64,000 nt of DNA, taken from the NCBI RefSeq assembly GCF_000013665.1, contig NC_007912.1:1-64000 (forward strand). Reading direction: 5' to 3'. This DNA comes from Saccharophagus degradans 2-40. Its GTDB lineage: Bacteria; Pseudomonadota; Gammaproteobacteria; Pseudomonadales; Cellvibrionaceae. Below, one piece after another: positions 20,815 to 31,894 of the stretch (positions are counted from its first letter, which is position 1; each line of letters starts with the position of its first letter). The notes below the pieces were generated by a model. That model did no database searches and had not been told where the DNA came from. It saw only the letters and a list, made by a program, of their open reading frames with translations. The position numbers were made by a program, and so were the translations under genes.

Positions 20815-22248
20815 CTAAAAGAAAGTAAAGCCCACTTGGAACAAGCGTTCAATATCGCGGGTGTAGCGTTTATCTACCAAGAACACAATGACGTGATCGC
20901 CGGTTTCTATCACAACGTCGTCGTGGGCAATCACCACATCGTGGCGAATAATAGCGCCGGTGTTGGTGGGTTCGCCCTGTTCGTTGGTGGTGGGCTCGCG
21001 CACTTCGCGCACAATAGCCCCAATGGTTGCGCCCTCTGGCAGGTCTATATCTTCTACTGCTCGGCCAACCACCTTAGAGGTTTTTTCGTCACCGTGGGCA
21101 ATCACTTCAATTGCCTCTGCGGCCCCGCGGCGAAGTGAGTGCACATTAACTATATCGCCACGGCGCACGTGGGTAAGCAAGCTGCCAATGGTGGCCTGCT
21201 GGGGGGAGATAGCAATGTCTATTTCGCCACCCTGTACTAAATCCACGTAAGCGGGGTTGCTAATAAGTGTGAGTACCTTGCGCGCACCCATACGCTTAGC
21301 CAGCATAGACGACATAATATTGGCTTCGTCGGAGTTGGTTACAGCTAAAAACACATCGGTGTCTTCTATGTTTTCTTCTAGCAGTAGTTCTTGGTCGGAC
21401 GAGCTGCCGTTAAGCACAATAGAGTGCGAAAGGTTTTCGGTTAGGAAGTTACAGCGCGATTTGCTGTATTCAATCACTTTAACGGAATATTGTTTTTCTA
21501 ATGCCTTGGCCAAACGCAGGCCGATATTGCCGCCACCGGCAATAATAATGCGTTTATAAGGGCGATCTAGGCGGCGCAACTCGCTCATTACCGAGCGAAT
21601 ATCGGCCTTGTCGGCAATAAAAAAGACTTCGTCGTCGGCTTCAATTACGGTGGAGCCGTCGGGGGTAATTGGGCGATTGCGACGGTAAATGGCTGCTACG
21701 CGGGTATCTACGTTGGGCATGTGTTTGCGCAGGTAGCGCAATTCTTGCCCTACCAGCGGGCCGCCGTAATAGGCTTTTACTGCCACCAATTGCGCTTGGC
21801 CGTCGGCAAAATCCAATACTTGTAGGGCGCCGGGTTGTTCTATTAAGCGGCAAATGTAGTCAGATACCAATTGCTCGGGGCTAATAATAACGTCCACGGG
21901 TACGGCTTCGCTGCGAAATAGGCCTTCGTAGCCGGCGTATTCCTGCGAGCGTATTCGAGCAATTTTGGTGGGAGTGCGAAACAAGCTGTGAGCAATTTGG
22001 CAGGCAACCATGTTGATTTCATCAATACCGGTAACGGCAATCAACATGTCGGCATCTTCAATGCCGGCCTGTAGCAATACATCTGGGTGCGAGGCATGGC
22101 CAACAACAACGCGAATATCTATGCGGTCGCGCAGTTCACGCAGGTATAGCTCGTTGCTATCCACTACGGTTATGTCGTTAGCTTCGCTCGACAGGTTTGC
22201 GGCCAGTGTGCCACCCACCCGTCCGGCACCCAGAATAATAATCTTCAT
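20815..22248 (-). CDS. trkA: Trk system regulatory subunit TrkA
   Basis: TrkA is the cytoplasmic gating subunit of Trk potassium transport. The 477-residue protein is a tandem duplication of RCK modules: nucleotide-binding motif [13 protein letters not shown] at residues 7-19 and a second, [13 protein letters not shown], near 240. Each is followed by an RCK-C domain. The length matches E. coli TrkA (458) plus short insertions. It lies 36 bases after rsmB. Confidence 0.96.
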   Translation of the reverse strand: MKIIILGAGRVGGTLAANLSSEANDITVVDSNELYLRELRDRIDIRVVVGHASHPDVLLQAGIEDADMLIAVTGIDEINMVACQIAHSLFRTPTKIARIRSQEYAGYEGLFRSEAVPVDVIISPEQLVSDYICRLIEQPGALQVLDFADGQAQLVAVKAYYGGPLVGQELRYLRKHMPNVDTRVAAIYRRNRPITPDGSTVIEADDEVFFIADKADIRSVMSELRRLDRPYKRIIIAGGGNIGLRLAKALEKQYSVKVIEYSKSRCNFLTENLSHSIVLNGSSSDQELLLEENIEDTDVFLAVTNSDEANIMSSMLAKRMGARKVLTLISNPAYVDLVQGGEIDIAISPQQATIGSLLTHVRRGDIVNVHSLRRGAAEAIEVIAHGDEKTSKVVGRAVEDIDLPEGATIGAIVREVREPTTNEQGEPTNTGAIIRHDVVIAHDDVVIETGDHVIVFLVDKRYTRDIERLFQVGFTFF

Positions 22249-22284
22249 GTGTTTCTAGCCTAAGGCTTTATAACAGTAATAGTT

Positions 22285-23622
22285 TTAGTCGCGGGTTTTT
22301 TCTAGTAACGCGTAATAAAACCCGTCGTGCCCGTTTTCCTGTGGGAACAGTTGTCGGCCAAATGGACGTTCAACTCCCCAGGTTACGGGTTGATTGTTAT
22401 CGAGAGGGATATGTCGCGCATCATTTTGTTCGCTTACAAAATGGCTAACGATGTTTTCGTTCTCTTGCTTTAGCACCGAACATGTGGCGTAAAGCAGTTT
22501 GCCCCCAGGCGCTAAGGTACGCCATACGCTGCGCAAGATCTGCGCTTGTAATTGGGCAAGCTTAGCAAGATCAGAAGGGCGGCGCAGTAGTTTTATATCT
22601 GGGTGGCGACGGATAACCCCTGTGGCGGAGCAGGGGGCATCCAATAGAATGCGATCGAAGGGCACGCCATCCCACCAACTATCCACCTCGTTGGCATCTT
22701 CTACTATTAATTTAGCCGTGTGGCCGAGGCGGGCAAGGTTTTGCTCAACCCTTGGCATGCGGCTGGCATCAGACTCTAAACAGGTTAAATCTATGTTGTT
22801 TGCCTGCTCACATATGTGGCCTGCTTTGCCGCCGGGCGCGGAGCAGCAATCGAGCACTCGCTGGTTGGCTTGAAGATCTAGCAAGCTGGCAGAAAGCTGG
22901 GCGGCTTCATCTTGCACGCTAAAGTGGCCTTCATTAAAGCCGGGCAGGGCGGGGATATCTGACGCGCCTTCCAAGGTTATTCCATCGCGAGAATACTCAC
23001 ATAAGTGAGCGCCAACTTCGGCCTTGTGCAGCGCTTCTAAAAGTGTTTTTTGATCGCAGTGACGTTTATTGGCGCGCAATGTTATTGGTGGCTGTTGGTT
23101 GTTAGCTGCCAAAATAGCTTGCCAATCTTGCGGCCAGTCGGCGCGCACTAAATCGATAAACCACTGTGGGTGGGCGTGTTGAAAAGCCATGCTGCCGTTT
23201 AGCTTGTGTTGCAGGGCCACTTTCTCGCGCTGGTAATTGCGCAGCACACCATTAATAAGCTTGCTGGCCCAAGGCTTGTTTAGCGCTTTGGCGGCTTCTA
23301 CTGTTTCGCCAATGGCCGCGTGGTCGGGGGTGCGCAGGTAATCCATTTGGTAAATACCCAGCACAATTAGCGCATATACGTCGTTATCGCGACTTTTAAA
23401 TGGTTTTTGCAGTAACTTTCGCGCAATTAGGTCAATTTTAGGGAATACACGCAAGCTGCCTAAGCACAGTGTTTGCATTAGCGGCCTTTCTTTTGGCTCT
23501 ACTGCATCCAAGGCTTTATCTAAAATGGTCGAGAGCGAGCGGCTGCCGCTAATAACCGGTGCTAAGGTCATAGCGGCAAGGGCGCGAAGGTTGGTAATGC
23601 GTTTGTTAGGCGATTTTGCCAA
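22285..23622 (-). CDS. rsmB: 16S rRNA m5C967 methyltransferase RsmB
   Basis: RsmB (Sun/Fmu) methylates C967 of 16S rRNA using S-adenosylmethionine. The 445-residue protein has an N-terminal NusB-like RNA-binding domain (about 1-140) and a Rossmann methyltransferase domain. Motifs are SAM-binding LDCCSAPGGKAGHI, the DAPCSATGVIRRHPDIK motif with one active-site Cys, and LLYATCS with the catalytic nucleophile Cys. It is 27 bases downstream of fmt, the conserved fmt-rsmB pair. Confidence 0.96.
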   Translation of the reverse strand: MAKSPNKRITNLRALAAMTLAPVISGSRSLSTILDKALDAVEPKERPLMQTLCLGSLRVFPKIDLIARKLLQKPFKSRDNDVYALIVLGIYQMDYLRTPDHAAIGETVEAAKALNKPWASKLINGVLRNYQREKVALQHKLNGSMAFQHAHPQWFIDLVRADWPQDWQAILAANNQQPPITLRANKRHCDQKTLLEALHKAEVGAHLCEYSRDGITLEGASDIPALPGFNEGHFSVQDEAAQLSASLLDLQANQRVLDCCSAPGGKAGHICEQANNIDLTCLESDASRMPRVEQNLARLGHTAKLIVEDANEVDSWWDGVPFDRILLDAPCSATGVIRRHPDIKLLRRPSDLAKLAQLQAQILRSVWRTLAPGGKLLYATCSVLKQENENIVSHFVSEQNDARHIPLDNNQPVTWGVERPFGRQLFPQENGHDGFYYALLEKTRD

Positions 23623-23649
23623 GGGGAATCCTAATGGTTAAAGGTGCGA

Positions 23650-24618
23650 TTACAGTGTGCCAAAGCGAGCGGGCGGGTTTACCAAATGGCCAAAGCCGTT
23701 TAAAAACGATGCCGCATCCATTGGTTTTTTGCCGGGCAATTGCAGGCTGGTGATAACAATCGAGCCGCTACCGCAGGCCACTTCGATGCCCGCTTTGTTG
23801 GCGTTTAGTATTGCGCCCGGTGCGCCCTTGCCATTGGCTAACTGCGCTTGATAAATTTTTACCACCATTGGCTCGGCATCGGCTGGCTGCAATTCGCTAT
23901 TACATATAGGGAACGGGTTAAACGCGCGTATGCGACGGTGTATTTCGCTGGCGTCTATTTGCCAATTAATTGCGGCTTCGGGTTTGAGCAATTTGTGGGC
24001 GTAGGTTGCGAGGCTGTTATCTTGCGCTTCTGGCTCGGCGGTATCGGAAGCCAGCATATGCAGGGCCGATAACAATGCGGGTGGGCCCATTTCAGCAAGC
24101 TTGTCGTGCAAAGTGGCCGCGGTTTCGTCAGCTTTAATATCACACACGGTTTTTAACAACATATCGCCTGTGTCTAGGCCTGCGTCCATTTGCATAATGG
24201 TAATGCCGGTTTCGGTGTCGCCCGCCTCAATACAACGCTGAATAGGCGCCGCGCCGCGCCACCTTGGCAACAAAGAGCCGTGCACATTAATGCAGCCTAA
24301 AGTAGGTGTATCGAGTACTACTTGCGGTAACAACAAGCCGTAGGCTACCACTACCATAATGTCGGGTTTTAATGCCGCCAGTGCAGCTTGATCTTCTTCG
24401 CTTTTAAAATTGATTGGTTGGTACACCGGTACGCCAGCGGCTTGGGCAACGTCTTTAACTGGGCTGGCGGTAAGTTTTTTACCGCGCCCTTTGGGTCGGT
24501 CTGGCTGGGTATAAGCTGCCACTATATTGTGGGGGCTTTGCAGTAGGGCTTCTAAATGGCGGGCGGCAAACTCAGGGGTGCCGGCAAAAACAATGTTAAG
24601 CGAATGGTGTTGGGGCAT
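23650..24618 (-). CDS. fmt: Methionyl-tRNA formyltransferase
   Basis: Fmt formylates initiator Met-tRNA with 10-formyltetrahydrofolate. The 322-residue protein has [18 protein letters not shown] at the start, the catalytic [19 protein letters not shown] segment near residues 107-125, and the [11 protein letters not shown] segment near 145. The C-terminal OB-like domain follows. It is 77 bases after def, whose product removes the formyl group. Confidence 0.97.
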   Translation of the reverse strand: MPQHHSLNIVFAGTPEFAARHLEALLQSPHNIVAAYTQPDRPKGRGKKLTASPVKDVAQAAGVPVYQPINFKSEEDQAALAALKPDIMVVVAYGLLLPQVVLDTPTLGCINVHGSLLPRWRGAAPIQRCIEAGDTETGITIMQMDAGLDTGDMLLKTVCDIKADETAATLHDKLAEMGPPALLSALHMLASDTAEPEAQDNSLATYAHKLLKPEAAINWQIDASEIHRRIRAFNPFPICNSELQPADAEPMVVKIYQAQLANGKGAPGAILNANKAGIEVACGSGSIVITSLQLPGKKPMDAASFLNGFGHLVNPPARFGTL

Positions 24619-24695
24619 ATCTAACTGGCTCTGGGTGGTGCGCGGCTTGCGCTAACAGCGCGCCCAGTTAGAGCGCGCAGTGGAGACTGTGCGAA

Positions 24696-25214
24696 CTAGC
24701 CGACAGATTGCGCAGCTTGGCGGTGCTGCTTTTCTAGTTTTTTGCGAATGCGCTGGCGCTTGATATTGGATACATAATCTACAAATAGCTTGCCGTTCAA
24801 ATGATCCATTTCGTGTTGCACACACACTGCCAGCAGGCCTTCAGGTTCGATCACAAATTCCTTGCCGTCGCGGTCTAACGCGGTAACTCGAATATGCTTG
24901 GGGCGAGAAACCTGTTCGTAAAACCCCGGCACCGATAAACAGCCTTCTTCGTATTCGTAGTGTTCTTGGTCTAGAATTTCGATAGAGGGGTTAATAAATA
25001 CCATAGGCTCTTTGGTTTCTTCGCCTAAATCTATCACTAAAACCTGTTCGTGCACATTCACCTGGGTGGCAGCCAACCCAATACCCGGTGCGTCGTACAT
25101 TGTTTCGAACATATCGTCGATAAGTGTTCGAATGCGTTGGTCTACTTTTGCTACTGGCTTGGCAATTGTACGCAAGCGCGGGTCGGGAAACTCTAAAATT
25201 GGGAGTAAAGCCAT
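24696..25214 (-). CDS. def: Peptide deformylase
   Basis: Def removes the formyl group from nascent proteins using Fe2+. All three motifs are intact in the 172-residue protein: GIGLAATQV near residues 44-52, EGCLSVPG near 89, with the metal-ligand Cys, and QHEMDHLNG near 132, with the HEXXH metal site. It heads the leftward def-fmt-rsmB-trkA-trkH set and diverges from the LysM gene across a 280-base gap. Confidence 0.97.
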   Translation of the reverse strand: MALLPILEFPDPRLRTIAKPVAKVDQRIRTLIDDMFETMYDAPGIGLAATQVNVHEQVLVIDLGEETKEPMVFINPSIEILDQEHYEYEEGCLSVPGFYEQVSRPKHIRVTALDRDGKEFVIEPEGLLAVCVQHEMDHLNGKLFVDYVSNIKRQRIRKKLEKQHRQAAQSVG

Positions 25215-25494
25215 GGTTTAAGCCATATACAGTTGTTGATTACGTGACAAACTTCTAGTAACTAGCTAAGTTTCGCTGCTAACATTATGATCAAACAGGA
25301 GTTATACTGTTTTGGCATGCTGTGAGCGCTGGTGTTTCAGCCAATATGATCGGCTCTGCTAGGCTAGTAACGATGCATTAATTTTAGTGCAACATTCATG
25401 TTGCTAATCGGTTCATTATACTGGTCTGCCAGTTGTGGAACCAATGATTATAACGCTCCTTAGCGTCAGCGCCGAATTTAACAGGAACAATGAG

Positions 25495-26553
25495 ATGAAA
25501 AAATACTTGCTTGGCGTGCTTTCTGCCATCGCCTTATCTGCGCAAGTCGCCACTCAAGCCTACGCGGAACAGCCTCAACTTCGCGATGAGATCCCAGCGA
25601 CCCATACAGTAGTTAAAGGGGACACGCTGTGGGATATTTCCGCGACCTTCCTTAAGAATCCTTGGATGTGGCCAGAAATTTGGCATGTAAATGCCCAAAT
25701 TGAAAACCCGCACCTTATCTACCCTGGCGACGTAATTCGCTTGATCTATGTAGATGGCAAACCACGTTTAACGCTCGATACCAGCGGCCGCGTTTATAAA
25801 ATGTCGCCTCAGGCGCGCGTTTTATCTGCTGAAGAGGCCATTGAAACGATCCCGCTCGAAAAAATTAACAGCTTTTTGTCACGCAGCCGCGTGGTTGGCG
25901 AAAACGATTTTGTAGGCGCGCCCTATGTGCTTTCTGGTTTAGATCAGCACTTATTGGTAGGCGCTGGCGATAAAATCTACGGTCGCGGCAATTTTGCCGA
26001 GCGCGGCACGGTGTACGGTATTTACCGTCAGGGTGAAATCTTTAAAGACCCAGAAACCAAAGAGATTTTGGGTGTACAGGCGCTCGATATCGCTACTGCA
26101 TCATTAATGCGTGTAGAAGACGATAACGATGCAAAAGACGATATTGAAATTGGCACCTTAAGTGTTTCTCGCACCACAGAAGAAGTGCGTATCGGCGACC
26201 GCTTCTTGCGCCAAGAAGAACGCCCCATCGACTCGACTTTCTTCCCATCGGCCCCTAACACCGAAACCGAAGGTGTCATTTTGGCGGTTGAAGGCGGTTT
26301 AACCCAAGTGGGTAAAATGGACGTTGTTGTTATAAACCGCGGCGAGCGCGAAGGCATGACAGCAGGCACGGTACTTGCCGTTTACAAGCGTGGCGGTGTT
26401 ATACGCGACCGAGTGAGTAAAGATAGAGTAACTTTGCCCGATGAGCGTGCCGGTGTTTTGATGATTTTCCGCACCTTCGAGAAAGTAAGCTTTGGCTTAA
26501 TATTAGAAGCGGAGCGCGGCATTTCGGTAAAAGATAAAGTACGCAACCCATAA
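25495..26553 (+). CDS. Secreted LysM peptidoglycan-binding protein
   Basis: The 352-residue protein has a signal peptide (1-24, cleavage after AYA) and one LysM domain (about residues 34-85, HTVVKGDTLWDISATFLKNP). A long C-terminal region of unknown fold follows, rich in beta strands. A homologue lies between def and dprA in Pseudomonas, so the position is conserved. ATG 25495, preceded by AGGAA, gives a proper signal peptide; an in-frame upstream ATG at 25435 would bury it. The function is presumably envelope-related. Confidence 0.9.
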   Translation: MKKYLLGVLSAIALSAQVATQAYAEQPQLRDEIPATHTVVKGDTLWDISATFLKNPWMWPEIWHVNAQIENPHLIYPGDVIRLIYVDGKPRLTLDTSGRVYKMSPQARVLSAEEAIETIPLEKINSFLSRSRVVGENDFVGAPYVLSGLDQHLLVGAGDKIYGRGNFAERGTVYGIYRQGEIFKDPETKEILGVQALDIATASLMRVEDDNDAKDDIEIGTLSVSRTTEEVRIGDRFLRQEERPIDSTFFPSAPNTETEGVILAVEGGLTQVGKMDVVVINRGEREGMTAGTVLAVYKRGGVIRDRVSKDRVTLPDERAGVLMIFRTFEKVSFGLILEAERGISVKDKVRNP

Positions 26554-26570
26554 GTAGTTGTCATACAAAT

Positions 26571-26598
26571 AAAAACGCCAGCGAAAGCTGGCGTTTTT
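26571..26598. terminator. Strong terminator after the LysM gene
   Basis: AAAAACGCCAGC and GCTGGCGTTTTT form a perfect 12-bp stem capped by a GAAA tetraloop, with T-runs on both strands. It separates the LysM gene from dprA. Confidence 0.93.
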
Positions 26599-26730
26599 AT
26601 TTGTACTTTAGGCGTAAAAAAGGCACTAGGGCCGCCAAAATGCTCGAAGCATAATGACAATAAAGGGTAAGCGTTGGTAACCTTAATAAAAGGTATTCTC
26701 AACGGCTGTAAACCAATCACGGATGAAAAT

Positions 26731-27873
26731 ATGCTTAGTTCAATTGAAGAGCTCATACTGTTTACTCGCCTACCAGGTGTAGGTGCGGCCACATACTGGC
26801 AGTTGTTAGATCGCTTTCCTAGCATACACTCTGCGCTGCAAGCCTCACCCGAAGCACTTAAACCATTTCTCTCGCAAGAAGCCCTCGATACCCTAGCGTT
26901 GGTACGCAGCCAAAAATCTGCCTCTATGGCTGTGCAGCAGGTGCAGCGGGATATGGATTGGCTGCAAAAAAACGACATTACCCTAGTAGATACTGACCAC
27001 ACCGCCTACCCAGAGTTACTGCGCGAAATAAAACGTACGCCGCCATTGCTGTACGTCAAAGGTTGCCCGGCGAGTTTAAACTTTCCTCAGGTGGCCATTG
27101 TGGGCAGCCGCAAGCCCACGCCTGCTGGCCGCGACACTGCTCAGGCCTTTGGCTCCGATTTGGCAAAATCGGGTTTTACCATTACCAGTGGCTTGGCTAT
27201 GGGTATTGATGCCGCCGCGCACGAGGGCGCCGTTAAAGTTAAAGGCCGTACCATTGCAGTAATTGGTACCGGCATAGATAGCGTTTACCCCCAGCGCAAT
27301 AGCGCATTAGCTAGCGAAATTATTGCTAACGGTGGTGCAATAGTAAGTGAGTTCCCCTTGGGTACCGACCCACAACCGCAAAACTTTCCACAGCGAAACC
27401 GTATAGTTAGCGGTTTAAGTTTTGGTGTGGTGGTGGTCGAAGCGGCGGTAAAAAGTGGCTCTCTTATCTCTGCGCGCTATGCATTGCAGCAAAACAGAGA
27501 GTTGTTTGCGGTGCCTGGCTCCATCCACAACCCTTTAAGTCGTGGTTGCCACGCATTAATAAAAGAAGGCGCCAAGTTGGTAGAAACCTCGCAAGATATT
27601 GTCGATGAGCTAGGCGGCTTCTTATCGCGCCAGCGCGATTTATTAGATATTTACAAGCAGCCCGCAGAAAATAGTTTGCCAAAACACGACGAGCTTATAG
27701 CTAACGATTTAGAAGACGATGTACTGGCAAAACTAGATTACAGCCCAACCCCCATCGACGCTTTAGCCGAGCGCACCAAAAAGCCCATTGGCGAAGTTAT
27801 GTCTTGTTTGCTCACCATGGAGCTAAAAGGCTTAGTGGCCAACTTGGGTGCAGGCTATATGCGGTTGCGCTAG
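26731..27873 (+). CDS. dprA: DNA processing protein DprA
   Basis: DprA protects incoming single-stranded DNA and loads RecA during natural transformation. The 380-residue protein has an N-terminal SAM/HhH-like region, the extended Rossmann domain with VAIVGSRKPTPAGRDTA and the SGLAMGIDAAAHEGAV motif, GTGIDSVYPQRN, and FPQRNRIVSGLS. A C-terminal winged helix follows (from about 325). ATG 26731 is preferred over TTG 26674, which adds 19 residues without family resemblance. It suggests competence potential, though no other com genes lie here. Confidence 0.94.
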   Translation: MLSSIEELILFTRLPGVGAATYWQLLDRFPSIHSALQASPEALKPFLSQEALDTLALVRSQKSASMAVQQVQRDMDWLQKNDITLVDTDHTAYPELLREIKRTPPLLYVKGCPASLNFPQVAIVGSRKPTPAGRDTAQAFGSDLAKSGFTITSGLAMGIDAAAHEGAVKVKGRTIAVIGTGIDSVYPQRNSALASEIIANGGAIVSEFPLGTDPQPQNFPQRNRIVSGLSFGVVVVEAAVKSGSLISARYALQQNRELFAVPGSIHNPLSRGCHALIKEGAKLVETSQDIVDELGGFLSRQRDLLDIYKQPAENSLPKHDELIANDLEDDVLAKLDYSPTPIDALAERTKKPIGEVMSCLLTMELKGLVANLGAGYMRLR

Positions 27874-28148
27874 TGGCCAATCGCTTATACTTCGCTAGCT
27901 AGCACCCTTGTTCTTAGCCCCCATTTAGCGTATTTTTGCCGACTTTCTAAGCATGTTCCTAATACTTCGCCTGTAAGCTAGCTGTTAGTGAGTTTACCTT
28001 TACAGCTTTTCCTATAGGGTTGTAAAAGGCGGTTGTATAAGGGTAACAGGCACATTCTTACTTTTTGCACACAAACAGATTGGCCAAACTGAATTGGCAT
28101 ACTGCGTCGTGCCCTAATACAAATGACGACTACAAATTAATGGTACCT

Positions 28149-28715
28149 ATGAATAATTGGCGAGCTGTACCCAAGTTGACTCAGTGTGTACGCACCTTGT
28201 TGCAAGGTGGTGTAATTGCTTACCCAACAGAAGCGGTATGGGGCTTGGGTTGCGACCCAGACAACGACCATGCTGTAGAAAAAATCTTACGCCTTAAAAA
28301 ACGCCCAGTTCACAAAGGCCTTATATTGGTGGCGGCATCTATTGAGCAGCTGGATTTTTTGCTGCACGACCTAGAGCCAGAATACTACCAAAAGCTTGAA
28401 GCCAGCTGGCCGGGTGCCAACACCTGGCTTATACCGCATAAAGGGCGCGTATCGCCCATGGTTACAGGCAAGCACGCCACTGTCGCCGTAAGAGTGAGTA
28501 ATCACCCAATTGTTAAAGCCCTGTGCGAAGGTTTTGGTGGGCCCATTGTGTCTACTTCGGCCAACCCTATGGGGCTAAGTGCCGCTAAAAGCCAAATGCA
28601 GGTGCGTCGCTATTTTGCAAAAGAAGCTTTATCCTACGCGACTGGCGTGGTGGGCGGGCGCAGCACGCCATCGGTAATACGCGATTTGTATACAGACGCG
28701 ATTATACGCGCCTAG
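28149..28715 (+). CDS. tsaC: Threonylcarbamoyl-AMP synthase TsaC
   Basis: TsaC (YrdC/Sua5 family) makes threonylcarbamoyl-AMP for the universal t6A37 tRNA modification. The 188-residue form has GGVIAYPTEAVWGLGCDP near the start, RPVHKGLILVAA, the TWLIPHKG segment, and VSTSANPMGLSAAKS near 140. The length fits E. coli TsaC (190). Starts upstream at 28065 (TTG) and 28140 (ATG) are possible, but none has a clear ribosome binding site; ATG 28149 gives the family N-terminus. Confidence 0.93.
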   Translation: MNNWRAVPKLTQCVRTLLQGGVIAYPTEAVWGLGCDPDNDHAVEKILRLKKRPVHKGLILVAASIEQLDFLLHDLEPEYYQKLEASWPGANTWLIPHKGRVSPMVTGKHATVAVRVSNHPIVKALCEGFGGPIVSTSANPMGLSAAKSQMQVRRYFAKEALSYATGVVGGRSTPSVIRDLYTDAIIRA

Positions 28716-28747
28716 GTATATCACCCGAAATCAATACATAAAAATAA

Positions 28748-29668
<921 letters not shown>

Positions 29669-29693
29669 CCCACATTATTTAACGAGAAACGAC

Positions 29694-30530
29694 ATGGATA
29701 CCTATATGGTTGTGGGCAACCCTATTGCCCAATCAAAATCGCCCCTTATTCACACCATGTTTGCCGCCCAAACCGAGCAGCAGCTGGAATACAGCCGCCA
29801 ATTATTAGAGCCGGGTGAGTTTGATGCAGCGGCCAAGACTTTTTTTGCAGGCCAGGGCAAAGGCATAAATATCACCATGCCGTTCAAACAAGATGCCTAC
29901 AATTTTGCCGATGAGTTAAGCCCAAGAGCGCTTTCTGCCGGTGCAGTAAATACCCTAATAAAACGCGAAGATGGCAGCATTTTAGGCGAAAATACCGACG
30001 GTGTAGGCTTAATTAACGACATTACAGATAACCTAAACTGGACCTTAAGCGGCCGCAAAGTGCTAATTGTAGGTGCCGGTGGTGCCGTAGGTGGCATACT
30101 GCTACCGTTAATGGAACAAAACCCAGCCGAGGTGCTCATAGTTAATCGCACGGCTAGCAAAGCCGAAGAGCTGGCGGCGCGCTTTGCGAGTATGGGTAAT
30201 ATACGCGGTGCCGGTTACGGGGAACTTAGCGCAGCAGAGGGCGGAAGCTGCTCGGCGTTTGATGTGATTATTAACGGTACGTCCACCAGTTTGACCGGTG
30301 ATTTACCCCCTATACCGCCAGCAGTAATTACAAACACTAGCTGCGTGTACGACATGGTTTATGGCGCAGAACCAACGCCCTTTATGGTATGGGCACAAAA
30401 CCATGGCGCCGCAGCAACCGCAGATGGCCTAGGCATGCTAGTTGGCCAGGCAGCAGAGAGTTTCTATCTATGGCGAGGCATAAGGCCCGATATAGCGCCA
30501 GTGATGGCGGCATTGCGTCAAAGTCAGTAA
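29694..30530 (+). CDS. aroE: Shikimate dehydrogenase
   Basis: AroE reduces 3-dehydroshikimate to shikimate with NADPH in the aromatic pathway. The 278-residue protein has the substrate-site VVGNPIAQSKSPLIH at residues 6-20, NITMPFKQDAY with the catalytic Lys near 66, the ENTDGVG segment, and the GAGGAVGGILLPL nucleotide-binding loop near 125. ATG 29694 follows GAGAAA. The last 61 bases overlap the next gene in another frame. Confidence 0.95.
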   Translation: MDTYMVVGNPIAQSKSPLIHTMFAAQTEQQLEYSRQLLEPGEFDAAAKTFFAGQGKGINITMPFKQDAYNFADELSPRALSAGAVNTLIKREDGSILGENTDGVGLINDITDNLNWTLSGRKVLIVGAGGAVGGILLPLMEQNPAEVLIVNRTASKAEELAARFASMGNIRGAGYGELSAAEGGSCSAFDVIINGTSTSLTGDLPPIPPAVITNTSCVYDMVYGAEPTPFMVWAQNHGAAATADGLGMLVGQAAESFYLWRGIRPDIAPVMAALRQSQ

Positions 30531-31798
30531 ACGGCGGCTGGTGGACCCATCGCTACGCGCGCGACTTTTGCGCGCTGAGTGTGGGTGTTGCCATTGGTTG
30601 GTGGGTAACTACATCGTTTATTCCCACAGCGCCACACCCCTCAACCATATCGCAGCGCGCGCCTAACCCCGCTGTTAACCCTCATCCTGCGGCCGATGCC
30701 GGCACCAGTCAGCCCGATCTTGTACTGCAATTTCCTTCCGCGCAAGAACCCAAGCTCGCAGCTAGCTCAAGCGGCGAAAATGAGTTTGTGCAGAACGACA
30801 CGCGCCTAGAAGCTTTTATTGAGCTAATTAACAAACGCAAATACAGCGAAGCGCTAGAGGTATACATAGAGGTTGAAACCTTTTACCCCGAAGATCTCGC
30901 CATTTTTCGCTCCACCTTACTCGATCAACTCAAAATGTATTTGGCATCTAACAATACCAATGCCTTTACCGGGCTGAGCGATGCGGTACTACAGGCTTAC
31001 TACAGCGATATTGAAGTCTTGGTGTTGGTGGCCGATTTTCACGCTAAGCAAAACGAGTTGGGTGAAGCGCTTACGGTATTTCAACTGGCAAAAAGCTATG
31101 CCGAAGGGGTGGGTAAAGGCCAATTAGTGCAAGAAAGGCTGTCGCGTTTTGTTGAGCACACCGTAAGTTACCTAAGCAACAAGGGCCGCTGGGCTCAAGT
31201 GCAAATGTTTTTGGAAGACCTACTCGACCGCGATCTCGCCACACCAAAGCAGCAAATACTGTTAGCCGAAATCTACTTTCATAATGGGTTTCCCGATATT
31301 GCCAAAACCCTATTGGCAAAACATAGAAACACACCGGGTGTAAGCAACAAGGTTGCCCGCCTTTATGCTGCCCATGAGAAGGGCGAAAAAATAACCCCCG
31401 AAATTACAGGTTTTGATGCCATAGTTAACCTCGCCCAGCACGGTGCCCACTATTTGGTGCCCTTGCGCTTAGGTGGGCAGGTAGATGTAAACCTGCTATT
31501 GGATACAGGTGCTAGTATTACTACAGTCTCACCCGAAAAATTACAAACATTGCACAATCGTACGCGGGTGCGCTACAAAGGCCGGCGCCACTTTAACACC
31601 GCTAACGGTATTACCAGTGCATCCACCTATGAAGTGGAAGAAATTAGAATTGGGCCCTACACCTTAAACAATGTAGAAGTAGCAGAGATGACACTTAGCA
31701 ACGATGTGGACGGGTTGTTAGGCATGAATATTCTCGGCCATTTCCACTTTCAGTTAGATCAAGTGCAAGGTGATTTGTTGTTAACGCCGCGAGACTAA
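30470..31798 (+). CDS. Membrane-anchored retropepsin-like aspartic protease with helical-repeat region
   Basis: The 442-residue protein has a cytoplasmic N-terminus, one membrane segment (about residues 37-52) and a Pro-rich linker. A helical TPR-like region follows (about 100-300), then a C-terminal aspartyl protease domain with the single catalytic motif LLLDTGASITTVS, Asp345. A single DTG per chain means it must dimerise to be active, as retropepsins do; bacterial members resemble the TIGR02281 and gag-Asp protease groups. ATG 30470 lies inside aroE, 61 bases before its stop, with GAGAG about nine bases upstream. Substrate unknown; the protease domain should be periplasmic. Confidence 0.8.
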   Translation: MARHKARYSASDGGIASKSVNGGWWTHRYARDFCALSVGVAIGWWVTTSFIPTAPHPSTISQRAPNPAVNPHPAADAGTSQPDLVLQFPSAQEPKLAASSSGENEFVQNDTRLEAFIELINKRKYSEALEVYIEVETFYPEDLAIFRSTLLDQLKMYLASNNTNAFTGLSDAVLQAYYSDIEVLVLVADFHAKQNELGEALTVFQLAKSYAEGVGKGQLVQERLSRFVEHTVSYLSNKGRWAQVQMFLEDLLDRDLATPKQQILLAEIYFHNGFPDIAKTLLAKHRNTPGVSNKVARLYAAHEKGEKITPEITGFDAIVNLAQHGAHYLVPLRLGGQVDVNLLLDTGASITTVSPEKLQTLHNRTRVRYKGRRHFNTANGITSASTYEVEEIRIGPYTLNNVEVAEMTLSNDVDGLLGMNILGHFHFQLDQVQGDLLLTPRD

Positions 31799-31894
31799 CC
31801 TGTCTGGCATGTATATCATCCGATATAATGCAACAATCAATCATATAAACTAGCGCCACCCAGCTCATAAAGCGTTAGTCCAAAAGGCACAGTT

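Noticed and set aside
26382-27002. 206-codon minus-strand frame
   Set aside because: It runs antisense across the end of the LysM gene, a strong terminator and the start of dprA, and its translation resembles no family.
30389-30470. 27-codon upstream extension of the retropepsin-like gene
   Set aside because: It lies deep in aroE, is Trp/Arg-rich with no family resemblance, and ATG 30470 has a better ribosome binding site before the membrane anchor.
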